Origin: a bacterium UBA6025
GTDB lineage: Bacteria; Patescibacteriota; Saccharimonadia; Saccharimonadales; Saccharimonadaceae
NCBI GenBank assembly: GCA_002429375.1
Contig: DIZP01000015.1
Coordinates: 30,992-50,606 of the forward strand
Length of the DNA: 19,615 nucleotides
Direction of reading: 5' to 3'
Of the stretch, positions 1 to 7,177 are shown one piece after another. Both the position numbers and the translations under genes were made by a program. The notes under the pieces were generated by a model that had not been told where the DNA came from, searched no databases, and saw only the letters and a list, made by a program, of their open reading frames with translations. Each line of letters begins with the position of its first letter. The first letter of the stretch is position 1.

Positions 1-2
1 GC

Positions 3-164
3 TTCCACCTGGTGATGGACGTGTTAGAGCGTACACCCGTTGTGGGCGAAGCAGCCGACTTGTTGCGCGAGATGATGCAGAAGAAGCTTATCGAACATAC
101 TAACTACATCGACAAGTTTGGCATCGATATGCCCGAGATTCATGATTGGAAGTGGAACTTTTAG
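3..164 (+). CDS. Phosphoketolase, C-terminal end (partial)
   Basis: This is the last 53 codons plus the TAG stop of a gene that begins outside the window. The reading frame starts at base 3. The residues resemble the C-terminus of xylulose-5-phosphate/fructose-6-phosphate phosphoketolase: FHLVMDVLERTP, then a Lys/Met-rich helix, then HTNYIDKFGIDMPEI and the closing HDWKWNF, which corresponds to the family's usual ending of H/N-W-x-W. The enzyme is cytosolic and TPP-dependent, and cleaves ketose phosphates to acetyl phosphate. It is a common central-carbon enzyme in Saccharibacteria, which lack a complete glycolysis. The catalytic domains are not visible, so the call rests on the tail alone. 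No clear terminator follows in the next 110 bases. Confidence 0.8.
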   Translation, partial: FHLVMDVLERTPVVGEAADLLREMMQKKLIEHTNYIDKFGIDMPEIHDWKWNF

Positions 165-278
165 TTCAAGGATTAACTTACCGTTCATCGACGGACATTT
201 ACAATAATGATATAGTAATTAAGAGTTTTTGCACAATTCTGTTCAAGTAACCATTATTTACATAGAAAAGGTGTAATT

Positions 279-635
279 ATGGACTTTCCTGTACCGACAA
301 CACCATTCGTGCGATACGACGAGAGGAAAGCGGTAGTAGTTGTCGATATGATCGACCTACTGCAAGCATTGGAAGAATATCCGGCAGCGGGTTTCGAGTC
401 AAGAATTCTTGAAACACGTCCATGCAAGGTCTTGGTTCAAGTCGATGGGCGGCTGCTCAATGCCTACCTCGTGCGGTCCGACACGGTTAACGGTTCATTA
501 GGTAGCGTGGAGCGTGTTACGCTCACGCTGCCTAATGACCGCGTCATTGTGTTGTCGCTTGACGATGCCCGTGAACTTGCTCCCAGGCAGGCAGTTTGGT
601 CGGTTAGGTACGATGGACAGGCCAAGGTGGGGTGA
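279..635 (+). CDS. Hypothetical protein, 118 aa
   Basis: I do not recognise this protein. It is soluble, with no signal peptide or membrane segment, and has alternating hydrophobic stretches that suggest a small beta-rich domain: KAVVVVDMIDLLQALEEY near residues 17-34, KVLVQVDGRLLNAYLV near 49-65, and VERVTLTLPNDRVIVLSLDD near 77-96. The start ATG is preceded by AAAGGTG five bases upstream. Base composition is more GC-rich than the AT-rich flanks. It stands alone on the plus strand between phosphoketolase and convergent genes. Its 3' side carries a double hairpin that is repeated after another orphan gene at 6155-6430, so the two may belong to the same class of insert. Confidence 0.6.
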   Translation: MDFPVPTTPFVRYDERKAVVVVDMIDLLQALEEYPAAGFESRILETRPCKVLVQVDGRLLNAYLVRSDTVNGSLGSVERVTLTLPNDRVIVLSLDDARELAPRQAVWSVRYDGQAKVG

Positions 636-663
636 CCCGCGGATGCAATACTCACAACACGCT

Positions 664-730
664 GCCCGAGAGCGTAAAATCTCGGGCAATAACTAAAGCT
701 ATGTTACATAGATAAAATGGCTTTAGTTAT
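664..730 (+). repeat. Double-hairpin element, copy 1
   Basis: Two adjacent stem-loops lie 28 bases after the stop of the 118-aa gene. The first is GCCCGAGA (664-671) with TCTCGGGC (680-687). The second is ATAACTAAAGC (689-699) with GCTTTAGTTAT (720-730), an 11-bp perfect stem. A clearly related pair occurs at 6459-6526, after another orphan plus-strand gene. It could be a terminator or 3'-UTR element, or the end of a mobile unit. There is no long T-run. Confidence 0.75.
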
Positions 731-777
731 CGTTGAACTCAGCTGCGGATCTATTTATTAATCGCGTGGCTTACTGT

Positions 778-1596
778 TTAAGCAGACGGCGCTGTTACGT
801 ACTGGTTAATAAATGCCTTGGCTTGATTAATCGGGATGACAAAGCCTGTACTTTGTGCATTTTGTGATGTCGCGGTGTTGATGCCGATAACGGTACCAGA
901 GCTCTGGTCGACGAGTGGTCCACCGGAATTGCCAGGATTAATGGCTGCGTCCGTTTGAAGCAGACCTGTCAGGGTTTCTTGATCGTAAATTGAATCCCCT
1001 GTCGAAATTGAGCGATCCAGGCCCGAGATTATTCCCTGAGTGACGGTATTTTGAAACTGTCCCAGGGTATTGCCAATTGCAATTACAGGTTGGCCGAGCA
1101 CGACTAAGCTCGAATTACCTAAGCGAACAGGTACTAAGTTGGTCGCGTCGATTTTCAAAATAGCTAAATCGTTATTAGGGCTCAGAGCTATGACCTGAGC
1201 GGGGTATTGCTTATTGTCCGAAGTTTGGACAGAAATGGAGTCCGATCCGCTCGATATAACATGCTTGTTGGTGAGGATGTAGCCATTCGTCGCAATAATC
1301 ATGCCTGTGCCGACCGCTTGGACGCTCTGGAGTTGACCAAAACGACTGAGGGATTTCGTAGTAGCGGTGATGTTTACTACGCTTGGCGTGATTTGTTTTA
1401 TGAGTGATTCGAGACTGGTCAATTTAGAATCGGCTGCGGTCGTTGATACGGTGTTTGGCTGAGTCGATACAGCTGTCGGCTGGGGATTAACCAGGACTTG
1501 CTCGGCATATCCCCCAACGAAGCCGCCGATTATACCAATTACAAGAACTAACGTGAATAGCCTCAAGTGAAGCGTCTTAGGTTTAGCATCTGGCAT
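778..1596 (-). CDS. Membrane-anchored HtrA/DegP-like serine protease without PDZ
   Basis: This is a trypsin-fold (S1C) protease of 272 residues. A single N-terminal membrane segment (about residues 12-31) and a Ser/Thr-rich linker precede the protease domain. The triad is readable: His112 in TNKHVIS, Asp143 in NNDLAILKI and Ser224 in NPGNSGGPL. The chain ends soon after GFVIPINQAKAFI, so the PDZ domain usual in DegP/HtrA proteins is missing. The likely role is extracytoplasmic protein quality control or processing of surface proteins. The start ATG is well supported by AAGGAGGT seven bases upstream. It lies head-to-tail with the hydrolase gene at 1712-2284, with about 115 bases between them. 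Confidence 0.9.
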   Translation of the reverse strand: MPDAKPKTLHLRLFTLVLVIGIIGGFVGGYAEQVLVNPQPTAVSTQPNTVSTTAADSKLTSLESLIKQITPSVVNITATTKSLSRFGQLQSVQAVGTGMIIATNGYILTNKHVISSGSDSISVQTSDNKQYPAQVIALSPNNDLAILKIDATNLVPVRLGNSSLVVLGQPVIAIGNTLGQFQNTVTQGIISGLDRSISTGDSIYDQETLTGLLQTDAAINPGNSGGPLVDQSSGTVIGINTATSQNAQSTGFVIPINQAKAFINQYVTAPSA

Positions 1597-1711
1597 ATGA
1601 CTACCTCCTTATGGTGGCATTATCTACCAATTACCTTAAAGAATACTTTATTTGAGCCATAGCTTATTTAACGCTGCTCTTTTAGCCGTCAGCTTTTTTG
1701 TGGATATTTTT

Positions 1712-2284
1712 TTACAGTTTTAGTATCGATTCGAGCAGCTCTGGAAAGGAATCAGTCTGCATACTTTTCAGAGTGAAGTGCCCATAAGCGTGAAACGTTC
1801 TGAACGTAGCGGTCGGCAGCTTTTCTTGTAAAAATTCAACTGAATCCTGGACGCTTTCTTGATCATTATCAGAAGCAAAGATAATAAATTCTTTCGCATG
1901 GCTGACAATCACGGGATCAATTTCGAAATCAAAGAACGTGGAATCTATTTCATGATCTAAATTTAGCCACGGTGCCACCAAAATAACCTTACTAACAAAT
2001 ATGTCAGGGTGCTCACTCAAATAACGCACCCAAAAGCCGCCACCCATACTGTGGCCGACCAATACAGTCTCGGGTGTAATATCGAATCGTTCCACTTCTT
2101 TGACGAATAACTCCCATTTCGGATCATAGGCATCGGGCACTTCTGGCGTGTCTGCCTTTATACCATGGATTAACAGTTGCTTTTGTAACCACGGGAACCA
2201 ATGGGAATTGCTAGCGCTGGGGTATTTGTCACTATAATATTCATCTTTGCTCGGTAGACCATGAAGAAGAATTGCGTTTTTCAT
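1712..2284 (-). CDS. Alpha/beta hydrolase, RBBP9/YdeN-like serine esterase
   Basis: This is a compact 190-residue alpha/beta hydrolase. It opens with the oxyanion-hole region AILLHGLPS. The nucleophile elbow is GHSMGG with Ser79, an acid is at Asp139 or Asp141 in FASDNDQESV, and the catalytic His169 lies in YGHF. The length and the short lid match the RBBP9/YdeN family of small cytosolic hydrolases, whose physiological substrates are mostly unknown. The start is strongly supported by an extended -10 promoter, TGG-TATAAT, whose last base is exactly 6 nt from ATG, so the transcript should be leaderless. Confidence 0.88.
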   Translation of the reverse strand: MKNAILLHGLPSKDEYYSDKYPSASNSHWFPWLQKQLLIHGIKADTPEVPDAYDPKWELFVKEVERFDITPETVLVGHSMGGGFWVRYLSEHPDIFVSKVILVAPWLNLDHEIDSTFFDFEIDPVIVSHAKEFIIFASDNDQESVQDSVEFLQEKLPTATFRTFHAYGHFTLKSMQTDSFPELLESILKL

Positions 2285-2287
2285 ACT

Positions 2288-2302
2288 CTCATTATACCAA
2301 TA
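2288..2302 (-). promoter_or_regulatory. Extended -10 promoter for a leaderless mRNA (hydrolase gene)
   Basis: On the minus strand the sequence reads TTGG-TATAAT-GAGAGT-ATG. The TG dinucleotide one base before the hexamer makes an extended -10. The usual start site seven bases past the hexamer is the A of the start codon. It is the prototype for at least seven more in this window. Confidence 0.75.
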
Positions 2303-2403
2303 ATAATAGCCATCAGGAGCTTAATGACTCAAATATTTGCTTTTATGTACAATTCGTGGGATGATAACCAGTGACCGTTCGAACTACTACGAAGGGAAAT
2401 CCC

Positions 2404-3186
2404 GTGAACGCGTTTTCAAATCTGAAAGAAACCGGTCTTGCTGGCAAAGTTGTCATCATCACCGGTGGAGCTCAGGGCATCGGCCTGGCTACCGCTCGAC
2501 GCTTCCGCGCCGAGGACAGCCAGGTGGTCATCGTCGACCTCAAGACGCAACCCGGTGACGAGGTAGCACTCGAGCTGGGGGCGACCTTCATGCCGCTCGA
2601 CGTCACCGACGAGGCCGCCGTCAACGCGATGGCCGAAGAGGTCTTCGCCAAGTACGGCCGAATCGACGTGCTGGTCAACAACGCAGGCATCACGGCCGAC
2701 GGCAAGATGGTGTCTATCGACAAAGCAACCGGGGAACTGAAGTTCATGTCCCTCGACCGCTGGGATCGGGTGATGGACGTCAACCTGCGCGGTGCATTCA
2801 TCTGCAGTCAGGCAGTTCTGCGCTACATGGTCCCAGCCCGATCCGGTTGTTTGTTGTTTGCCTCGAGCATCGTGGCGACATCTGGCAACGCAGGACAGGG
2901 CAACTACGGGGCCAGTAAAGCGGGCCTGCTTGCACTGATGAAGGCCTACGCCCGGGAGCTTGGCAAGTTCGGCATTCGGTCGAACGCGGTGTTGCCCGGT
3001 TTCACTGAGACGTCGATGCTCGATACGGTGCCAAAATGGATGATGGATGCCATTATCGACGGAACACCCATGGGACGCCTGGTTGACCCCAGGCACATCG
3101 CCAACGCCTACGCCAACCTGGCCGGTGACCAGTCTGCATCGACCACTGGCAGCAGTGTGGCAGTGGATTGCGGCTTTACGCTGTAG
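2404..3186 (+). CDS. Short-chain dehydrogenase/reductase (FabG-like), probably acquired
   Basis: This is a classical NAD(P)-dependent SDR of about 260 residues counted from the GTG at 2404, which has GAAGGGAAA just upstream; a GTG at 2371 would add 11 residues. It has the cofactor motif TGGAQGIG (20-27), NNAG (92-95), and the catalytic Ser155, Tyr168 and Lys172 in the S-x12-YGASK arrangement. The C-terminus AVDCGFTL resembles the usual end of this fold. Substrate cannot be deduced: 3-oxoacyl-ACP, a steroid or another hydroxy compound are all possible. Base composition is much richer in G and C than the neighbours, with third positions mostly G/C (GTCATCGTCGACCTCAAG), in the style of Actinobacteria. 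A transfer from an actinobacterial host is plausible but is inference. Confidence 0.9.
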   Translation: MNAFSNLKETGLAGKVVIITGGAQGIGLATARRFRAEDSQVVIVDLKTQPGDEVALELGATFMPLDVTDEAAVNAMAEEVFAKYGRIDVLVNNAGITADGKMVSIDKATGELKFMSLDRWDRVMDVNLRGAFICSQAVLRYMVPARSGCLLFASSIVATSGNAGQGNYGASKAGLLALMKAYARELGKFGIRSNAVLPGFTETSMLDTVPKWMMDAIIDGTPMGRLVDPRHIANAYANLAGDQSASTTGSSVAVDCGFTL

Positions 3187-3217
3187 AGAAGTCGCGAGTA
3201 GTAGTAAGAATTGAGTC

Positions 3218-3250
3218 ATGGCAGCGGGAATGATTTTCTCCCGCTGCCAT
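3218..3250. terminator. Bidirectional terminator between convergent genes
   Basis: This is a perfect 12-bp stem, ATGGCAGCGGGA with TCCCGCTGCCAT, around a 9-base loop. It sits between the end of the SDR gene and the end of the convergent DUF1801 gene. Confidence 0.75.
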
Positions 3251-3259
3251 TTCAATATC

Positions 3260-3604
3260 TTAAAGTCTGTCAATATTATCAATTCGGTAAAGAAGAAGTT
3301 TTCTGATCAGTGATTCCGGAATGATGTTATCCATGGAAAATTGAATTGTTCCTTTTGATAGTTTATAGTTCCCGAGTTTTGATTTTAAAGAGTTTATAGG
3401 TTCCGATGTCGGGAAAAGGCTCATATGATTTTTGTACACGTAAAAACCAATTAAATATTTACCTTTATACTTAAATGCTGGCATACCATAGTCAATTGTC
3501 TCTTCGACTTCGGGGACGGTCGTATGGACTATAGCCCGTATTCTTTCAAGCTCGTTTTTTTTCGTAGCTTCAATTTTATTTAGATATTCATCAATCACTG
3601 TCAT
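3260..3604 (-). CDS. DUF1801 (YdhG-like) domain protein
   Basis: This 114-residue protein fits the DUF1801/YdhG fold, known from Bacillus as frataxin-like iron chaperones and widespread small proteins. Recognisable features are IDEYLNKIE at the start, the central VEETIDYGMPAFKYKGKYLIGF motif region (about residues 35-55), and LSKGTIQFSMDNIIPESLIRKLL near the C-terminus. It is cytosolic with no membrane segment. It follows the DUF1059 gene by only five bases, so the two are probably co-transcribed. A function in metal handling is family-based and unproven here. Confidence 0.85.
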   Translation of the reverse strand: MTVIDEYLNKIEATKKNELERIRAIVHTTVPEVEETIDYGMPAFKYKGKYLIGFYVYKNHMSLFPTSEPINSLKSKLGNYKLSKGTIQFSMDNIIPESLIRKLLLYRIDNIDRL

Positions 3605-3609
3605 ATCTA

Positions 3610-3849
3610 TTATTTATCTTCGGGAAACGCGGCAAAGGCCTTCTTGGTTTTTATATACCACCCCATTCCCGCTATGGGATTTTTCCACCTAGCCTGCATC
3701 ATCTTCAGGGCACTTTTGTGTGCTTCATCGCCACTCGCGACCATTTCTTTTAAATGGCTATCTTGCGCTTTAATCACCTCATCAGCCGTATTACCATGGA
3801 ATGGAACATCACATGGCCCACCCATTTGTTTACATGTCATTGTTTTCAT
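3610..3849 (-). CDS. DUF1059 small protein
   Basis: This is a 79-residue protein starting MKTMTCKQMGGPCDVPFHG, the Cys-x-x-x-GGPCD pattern of DUF1059. The remainder is helical and ends KTKKAFAAFPEDK. The two cysteines could bind a metal, which is inference. I chose the ATG at 3849 because a strong AAAGGAGGTGAG lies 11 bases upstream; the in-frame GTG at 3861 overlaps that ribosome site. The minus-strand TATACT just upstream of the ribosome site is a fitting -10 box. It is the first gene of a two-gene unit with DUF1801. Confidence 0.8.
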   Translation of the reverse strand: MKTMTCKQMGGPCDVPFHGNTADEVIKAQDSHLKEMVASGDEAHKSALKMMQARWKNPIAGMGWYIKTKKAFAAFPEDK

Positions 3850-3902
3850 AAGTCTTCTCACCTCCTTTTATAGTATAACGTCATTTTATATTTGGAGGCT
3901 AT

Positions 3903-4436
3903 TTGTCGACCAAATTAACTCTATCTGTATGCTTAGTAATGCAAAATTGCTACTATATAATCATGGTTTATTACAAAAAATCACACAAAACGATTTTGAC
4001 CGTACTACTATCTTTGATATTTATTTGTGCCTTTACGATAATCGCCATTGTCATTGTCAGCATAAGTCGAGCGCCAAGCCCTGCACCTGCTGCTCAGCCT
4101 AGTATCACTACCGCAAAAGGTGGTAGCGGTGGCGGAAATAAGTCCGTCACACCACCAGATTTCCCGGTGGACTTTCCCCTACCTTCCGGGACTATTACAG
4201 GGTCTACTGGCAGTTCGCCCTCTTGGTCAATAGGACTCAATATGAGTGGAGGCTACGCCTTGGTTATGGCCAGCCTTCGTCCCTTTTACGTAGAGAGGGG
4301 TTTCAAGGATCTGGATTCTAACGCTGTCATTCCCACCAGATTCGAAAACAATATCTATACAGCTTCTTTGGTAGGCCGGTCGCATGACCATTCAAATACA
4401 AGTGCCGACATTGTTGTGATAGTACGCAAGAAATAG
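3903..4436 (+). CDS. Membrane-anchored secreted protein, unknown
   Basis: This protein has a Tyr/Lys-rich start, one strong membrane segment (TILTVLLSLIFICAFTIIAI region, about residues 30-52 of the longest form), an Ala/Pro and Gly/Ser linker, and a roughly 100-residue outer domain. That domain begins PPDFPVDFPLPSGTITGSTG and includes a LRPFYVERGFKDLDSN segment. The DFPLPSG-type start recurs in small anchored proteins of Saccharibacteria, but no function is known to me. The start is uncertain. TTG at 3903 has GGAGG four bases before it, and ATG at 3939 and 3963 are alternatives, the latter directly after TATAAT. It converges on the LPXTG protein gene. Confidence 0.65.
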   Translation: MSTKLTLSVCLVMQNCYYIIMVYYKKSHKTILTVLLSLIFICAFTIIAIVIVSISRAPSPAPAAQPSITTAKGGSGGGNKSVTPPDFPVDFPLPSGTITGSTGSSPSWSIGLNMSGGYALVMASLRPFYVERGFKDLDSNAVIPTRFENNIYTASLVGRSHDHSNTSADIVVIVRKK

Positions 4437-4512
4437 CATTCGGGATTCAATTCCGTGTGTTTGGTGTAAATAAAATAGGCTGGCGTTCCCCGCTTGTAGC
4501 GAAGAGTTCCAT

Positions 4513-4533
4513 AGTCAGTGGGACTGACTCTTT
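4513..4533. terminator. Hairpin between convergent genes
   Basis: AGTCAGT-GGG-ACTGACT is a perfect 7-bp stem with a 3-base loop, followed by CTTT. It lies between the ends of the anchored secreted protein gene (plus) and the LPXTG gene (minus). The T-run is weak. Confidence 0.45.
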
Positions 4534-4557
4534 AGACGAGAGGTAGAGTAGGCAGTA

Positions 4558-5862
4558 TTAGCTTCGCCTGAGTGCGCGGCGGCTAGAGACGTAATAGCCG
4601 ATACTGGCCGCTAGCGAGCCAGCTCCGATGAGCGGCACTACGGTGTCGTCGGCGCCAGTAAGTGGTAGTTGGGTGGGAGCTATAGGGGTCACTAGTGCCA
4701 TCGGAACGACCGGCTGACAGGCAGCTAGGTTTGTCGTGAAAGCGCTCTGGTTGTTGTTGAACTCGGTCGTCGTGATGGTAATTATTTTTTGGTCACTCAG
4801 TCGACAAACTTGAATCGAGCTGCAGTCGGCCATATTCTCGGAAAATCTACTACGGTCGAAGTCGCTTTGGTTGATGGTGACAATCTGCTTGGTCGACAGC
4901 TCGCAGACTTGGATTCTAGGTACAGCTACTTCAACTGTGGCCGTGGCGCAGGTATCTGGCGAGCCCGGTATTTGGATCGTGTCGACGCAGGCCCGGTTGG
5001 TGAGCGTGCCGGCTACGGGGCTCGGGACGACGGCCGTAATCGTGAAGTCCATCGTCTGACCGACCGCCAGGCTAGGGATAATGTAGTTCCAGGCGTTATT
5101 AGTAATTTGGCCGATACTGACGCTCTGGAAGGTCACGCCAGTCGGGGCTGGATCGGTCACGGCGACGTTAGTCAGGGTAGCGTTACCAGTGTTTTTAACG
5201 GCTATCTCGAACTGAAACGGCTTACCGACCTGGACGAGTTCGGTCGTTTTTTGGTCAACCATCTTAGTGATCATAATGGCGGGCTTGGGCGCTGGTGCCG
5301 GTACAGGTGCTGGAACAGGCTTGGGCGCTGGCACCGGGGTCGGAGTCGCTTTGATGGCGTTGCCGCAGGACTGAATGACGGCGCCGATGAATCGTCCATT
5401 GCTGTCAAAGAAGACGAACGCGTCCAGTTGGCTCTGCAGGAATGATACCGAAGGGGTCCGGGTGAAAAAGGTGGTCCCGTTAATCACGTGTTGGGTGCTA
5501 CCGGCGATATTCTGTCGTCCGCTTGACAGGGCGCCGGTGGCGACGGTGGCACCGTTAACGGTTACCAGACCGGTTTTGGTAACGAAGCCGGTTTTGACAG
5601 TTGCGTTGTTGATAGTCGAGCTACTTATTCCCATGAACGAGAAAATAGTCTGGGTGCCTGGCGTGAAATCCGAGTTAAATTTAGTGCGCAACTCGCCAAT
5701 CGTCAAGGCGCCACAGTTTATAACTGAGTTTGGTGAACACTCCCTCGTAACCGTTTGGGCTTGAATGACACCACTAAAGCCCACGAAGCCGATAACGACT
5801 CCGATGGCCAAAAGCGCCCCCCATAAAAGTTTCCGTTGTTTGACAGATTCAAATAACCACAT
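4558..5862 (-). CDS. LPXTG-anchored surface protein with DUF11 domain and Cys-repeat tail
   Basis: This 434-residue secreted protein begins at the ATG at 5862, with GGAGGAGG seven to eight bases upstream. In order it has a signal peptide/anchor (LLWGALLAIGVVIGFVGFSG region, about 12-31), a roughly 140-residue N-terminal domain, a Pro/Ala linker of PVPAPKP type, and a DUF11-like Ig-fold domain (KPFQFEIAVKNTGNATLTNV). Next come two tandem repeats of about 33 residues, each starting IQVC-x-LS and ending with a Cys. Last is a sorting signal: LPLTG at about 399-403, a hydrophobic stretch and a terminal Arg-rich tail. A sortase should attach it to the wall; none is in this window. Adhesion to a host cell is a reasonable but unproven role. 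Downstream of it on this strand lies only the terminator at 4513. Confidence 0.85.
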   Translation of the reverse strand: MWLFESVKQRKLLWGALLAIGVVIGFVGFSGVIQAQTVTRECSPNSVINCGALTIGELRTKFNSDFTPGTQTIFSFMGISSSTINNATVKTGFVTKTGLVTVNGATVATGALSSGRQNIAGSTQHVINGTTFFTRTPSVSFLQSQLDAFVFFDSNGRFIGAVIQSCGNAIKATPTPVPAPKPVPAPVPAPAPKPAIMITKMVDQKTTELVQVGKPFQFEIAVKNTGNATLTNVAVTDPAPTGVTFQSVSIGQITNNAWNYIIPSLAVGQTMDFTITAVVPSPVAGTLTNRACVDTIQIPGSPDTCATATVEVAVPRIQVCELSTKQIVTINQSDFDRSRFSENMADCSSIQVCRLSDQKIITITTTEFNNNQSAFTTNLAACQPVVPMALVTPIAPTQLPLTGADDTVVPLIGAGSLAASIGYYVSSRRALRRS

Positions 5863-6035
5863 ATCGCTACCTCCTCCAGCCAATCCTCACACAATCAGCT
5901 ACCATAATTATGAACTGGTATCAACATAAAGTAAATACATCAAGCCATGAAGCCTTTATAAGCACAAGTGTTATCGGTCTAAACTTAGAACTTTTGATTA
6001 GTATTCAATAGTCCAGACGTACACTTCGCCAAGTA

Positions 6036-6064
6036 TTGACAAACCATCTCGTTTGTGCTAATAT
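6036..6064 (+). promoter_or_regulatory. Sigma-70-type promoter of the 91-aa gene
   Basis: TTGACA (6036-6041) and TAATAT (6059-6064) are separated by exactly 17 bases. The predicted leader of about 84 bases contains a perfect 7-bp hairpin, TTCCAGC-TCTCG-GCTGGAA (6118-6136), ending shortly before the ribosome site GGAG. It is therefore a leadered gene, unlike most of its neighbours to the right. Confidence 0.7.
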
Positions 6065-6154
6065 GTATCAGTCCTTGGATTTACATAAATCTTAAGGAAG
6101 CCCAGTTCGATTGAGCATTCCAGCTCTCGGCTGGAACTACAATTTGGAGATGCC

Positions 6155-6430
6155 ATGGAAACAGCAAAAGCTTTATCGTCAACGAATGATCTTGACGAAA
6201 GAATTAACGAGGTGAAGATCAACATAGCCATGCTTACTGTGGCGTCGTCTGTTTCAGCCCTCACTACTATTTGGTGGATTTTGGTCCACTTGCCTACCTT
6301 TCTGGCCGGTCACGCGCGGTTTGAAGATGCGCTTGCGCCCAGTGGGTTTGTAATATTAGTGGCGATACTCATGCATACGAGGCTCAGGTTTACTGAACTC
6401 ATGTTCGAAAAACTTGGTCTTGACAAGTAA
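6155..6430 (+). CDS. Orphan two-helix membrane protein, 91 aa
   Basis: I do not recognise this protein. The N-terminal 25 residues (METAKALSSTNDLDERINEV) are polar and helical. Two membrane segments follow (about residues 24-48 and 62-77), and the chain ends with a charged tail, RLRFTELMFEKLGLDK. The start is supported by TTTGGAG five bases before ATG and a good promoter at 6036. It lies alone on the plus strand. Its 3' side carries the second copy of the double-hairpin element, followed at once by the leftmost tRNA-end-like repeat. Confidence 0.65.
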   Translation: METAKALSSTNDLDERINEVKINIAMLTVASSVSALTTIWWILVHLPTFLAGHARFEDALAPSGFVILVAILMHTRLRFTELMFEKLGLDK

Positions 6431-6458
6431 CAGACCACACGGCCATCTCCTTACGCCG

Positions 6459-6526
6459 CCCGAGAGCGTTCAATCTCGGGTAATAACTAAGTCTAAGTTC
6501 AACATGCAACGTAGCTTTAGTTATTA
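6459..6526 (+). repeat. Double-hairpin element, copy 2
   Basis: CCCGAGA (6459-6465) pairs with TCTCGGG (6474-6480). AATAACTAA (6482-6490) pairs with TTAGTTATT (6518-6526). Stem sequences and the CCCGAGAGCGT start match copy 1 at 664-730, while loops differ in length and sequence. Conserved stems with divergent loops argue that the fold is under selection. Confidence 0.75.
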
Positions 6527-6540
6527 ATTCGTTCGACTTT

Positions 6541-6571
6541 TTTGGTAGTCTTTCGTGGAGGATTTTAGAAT
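6541..6571 (-). repeat. tRNA-3'-end-like repeat A
   Basis: On the minus strand it reads ATTCTAAAATCCTCCACGAA then AGACTACCAAA. It is 13 bases past the stop of the acetyltransferase gene and is the last copy on the left. It matches the consensus GTTCTAAAATCGTCCACGAG + GGGGCTGCCA at most positions. Confidence 0.7.
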
Positions 6572-6584
6572 ATTTATTGTCTTG

Positions 6585-7088
6585 TTAAATCTTCGGAAAT
6601 ATAAATAAACTAACCTCACCGCCTGTAACTTTATTGATGCCGACTTCTTTTCCGCCAAAACGTCTAAATACTTCTTTCACGTGTTCGTTCTGTACCCATG
6701 TTGCAGAAACGGGTATTTTATTATATTTTTCTCTTACTATCTGGAGTCTGTATTCAAGTAAAGCCGTCCAAATCCCCTGCTTCATATAGTGGGGACTAAC
6801 AAACGAACCTCCAAGTTCTAGTGTATTCTCTAATGTAAGGTTATTGTCGCCATTTTCAGACCAGTATTGAATATGCTCTGAATTTGGGTAATCGATGAGC
6901 CCATGACAGATAATCTCCCCATTCATTTCAGTCACGTATCGTTCTAACGTATTTCTGGCATATAGTTTCTTGCCCAATTCGGCTGGAGGGTTTGCCGTTG
7001 AATCAGGTATTCCAGTGAATTGTTGAGACCGAATGTACATTTCTATTATCTTATCTTTGTCGTCAGATGTTGCTAGCCTGGTAGTCAT
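6585..7088 (-). CDS. GNAT-type N-acetyltransferase
   Basis: This 167-residue protein has the GNAT layout: TTRLATSDDKDKIIEMYIRS at the start, a central beta pair, and an acetyl-CoA motif region, GGSFVSPHYMKQGIWTALLE (about residues 93-112). The motif is somewhat divergent from the usual Q/RxxGxG/A. A late ATWVQNEHVKEVFRRFGGKEVG region matches the family's ending. The substrate is unknown. The start is fixed by TGG-TATGAT six bases before ATG, predicting a leaderless mRNA. It is the last cassette gene of the array, lying between repeats A and B. Confidence 0.75.
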   Translation of the reverse strand: MTTRLATSDDKDKIIEMYIRSQQFTGIPDSTANPPAELGKKLYARNTLERYVTEMNGEIICHGLIDYPNSEHIQYWSENGDNNLTLENTLELGGSFVSPHYMKQGIWTALLEYRLQIVREKYNKIPVSATWVQNEHVKEVFRRFGGKEVGINKVTGGEVSLFIFPKI

Positions 7089-7108
7089 GTTCTTATCATA
7101 CCAAATAA

Positions 7109-7136
7109 AATAGACTGATATTCACATCAGTCTATT
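7109..7136 (-). terminator. Terminator after repeat B
   Basis: An 11-bp perfect stem, AATAGACTGAT with ATCAGTCTATT, is followed on the minus strand by TTATTT. Its sequence is nearly the same as the hairpin behind tRNA-Trp. It separates the kinase cassette from the GNAT gene. Confidence 0.75.
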
Positions 7137-7138
7137 CA

Positions 7139-7168
7139 CGTGGTAGCGCCCGTGAATGATTGCAGAAC
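7139..7168 (-). repeat. tRNA-3'-end-like repeat B
   Basis: On the minus strand it reads GTTCTGCAATCATTCACGGG then CGCTACCACG, running straight into the terminator. It is nine bases past the stop of the kinase gene. Confidence 0.7.
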
Positions 7169-7177
7169 TATTTCTAT

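Noticed and set aside
1650..1705. Terminator-like GCTG...CAGC followed by TTTTTT on the plus strand
   Set aside because: No plus-strand gene precedes it, and the stem is only four pairs. Probably chance in the HtrA promoter region.
2416..3282. 288-codon minus-strand reading frame opposite the SDR gene
   Set aside because: It is a shadow caused by the high GC of the SDR gene. His/Arg/Cys-rich composition, no ribosome site and no domain.
4789..5445. 218-codon plus-strand reading frame opposite the LPXTG gene
   Set aside because: Low-complexity Arg/Gly/Asp composition typical of an antisense shadow; the minus strand has a clear signal peptide, domains and sorting motif.
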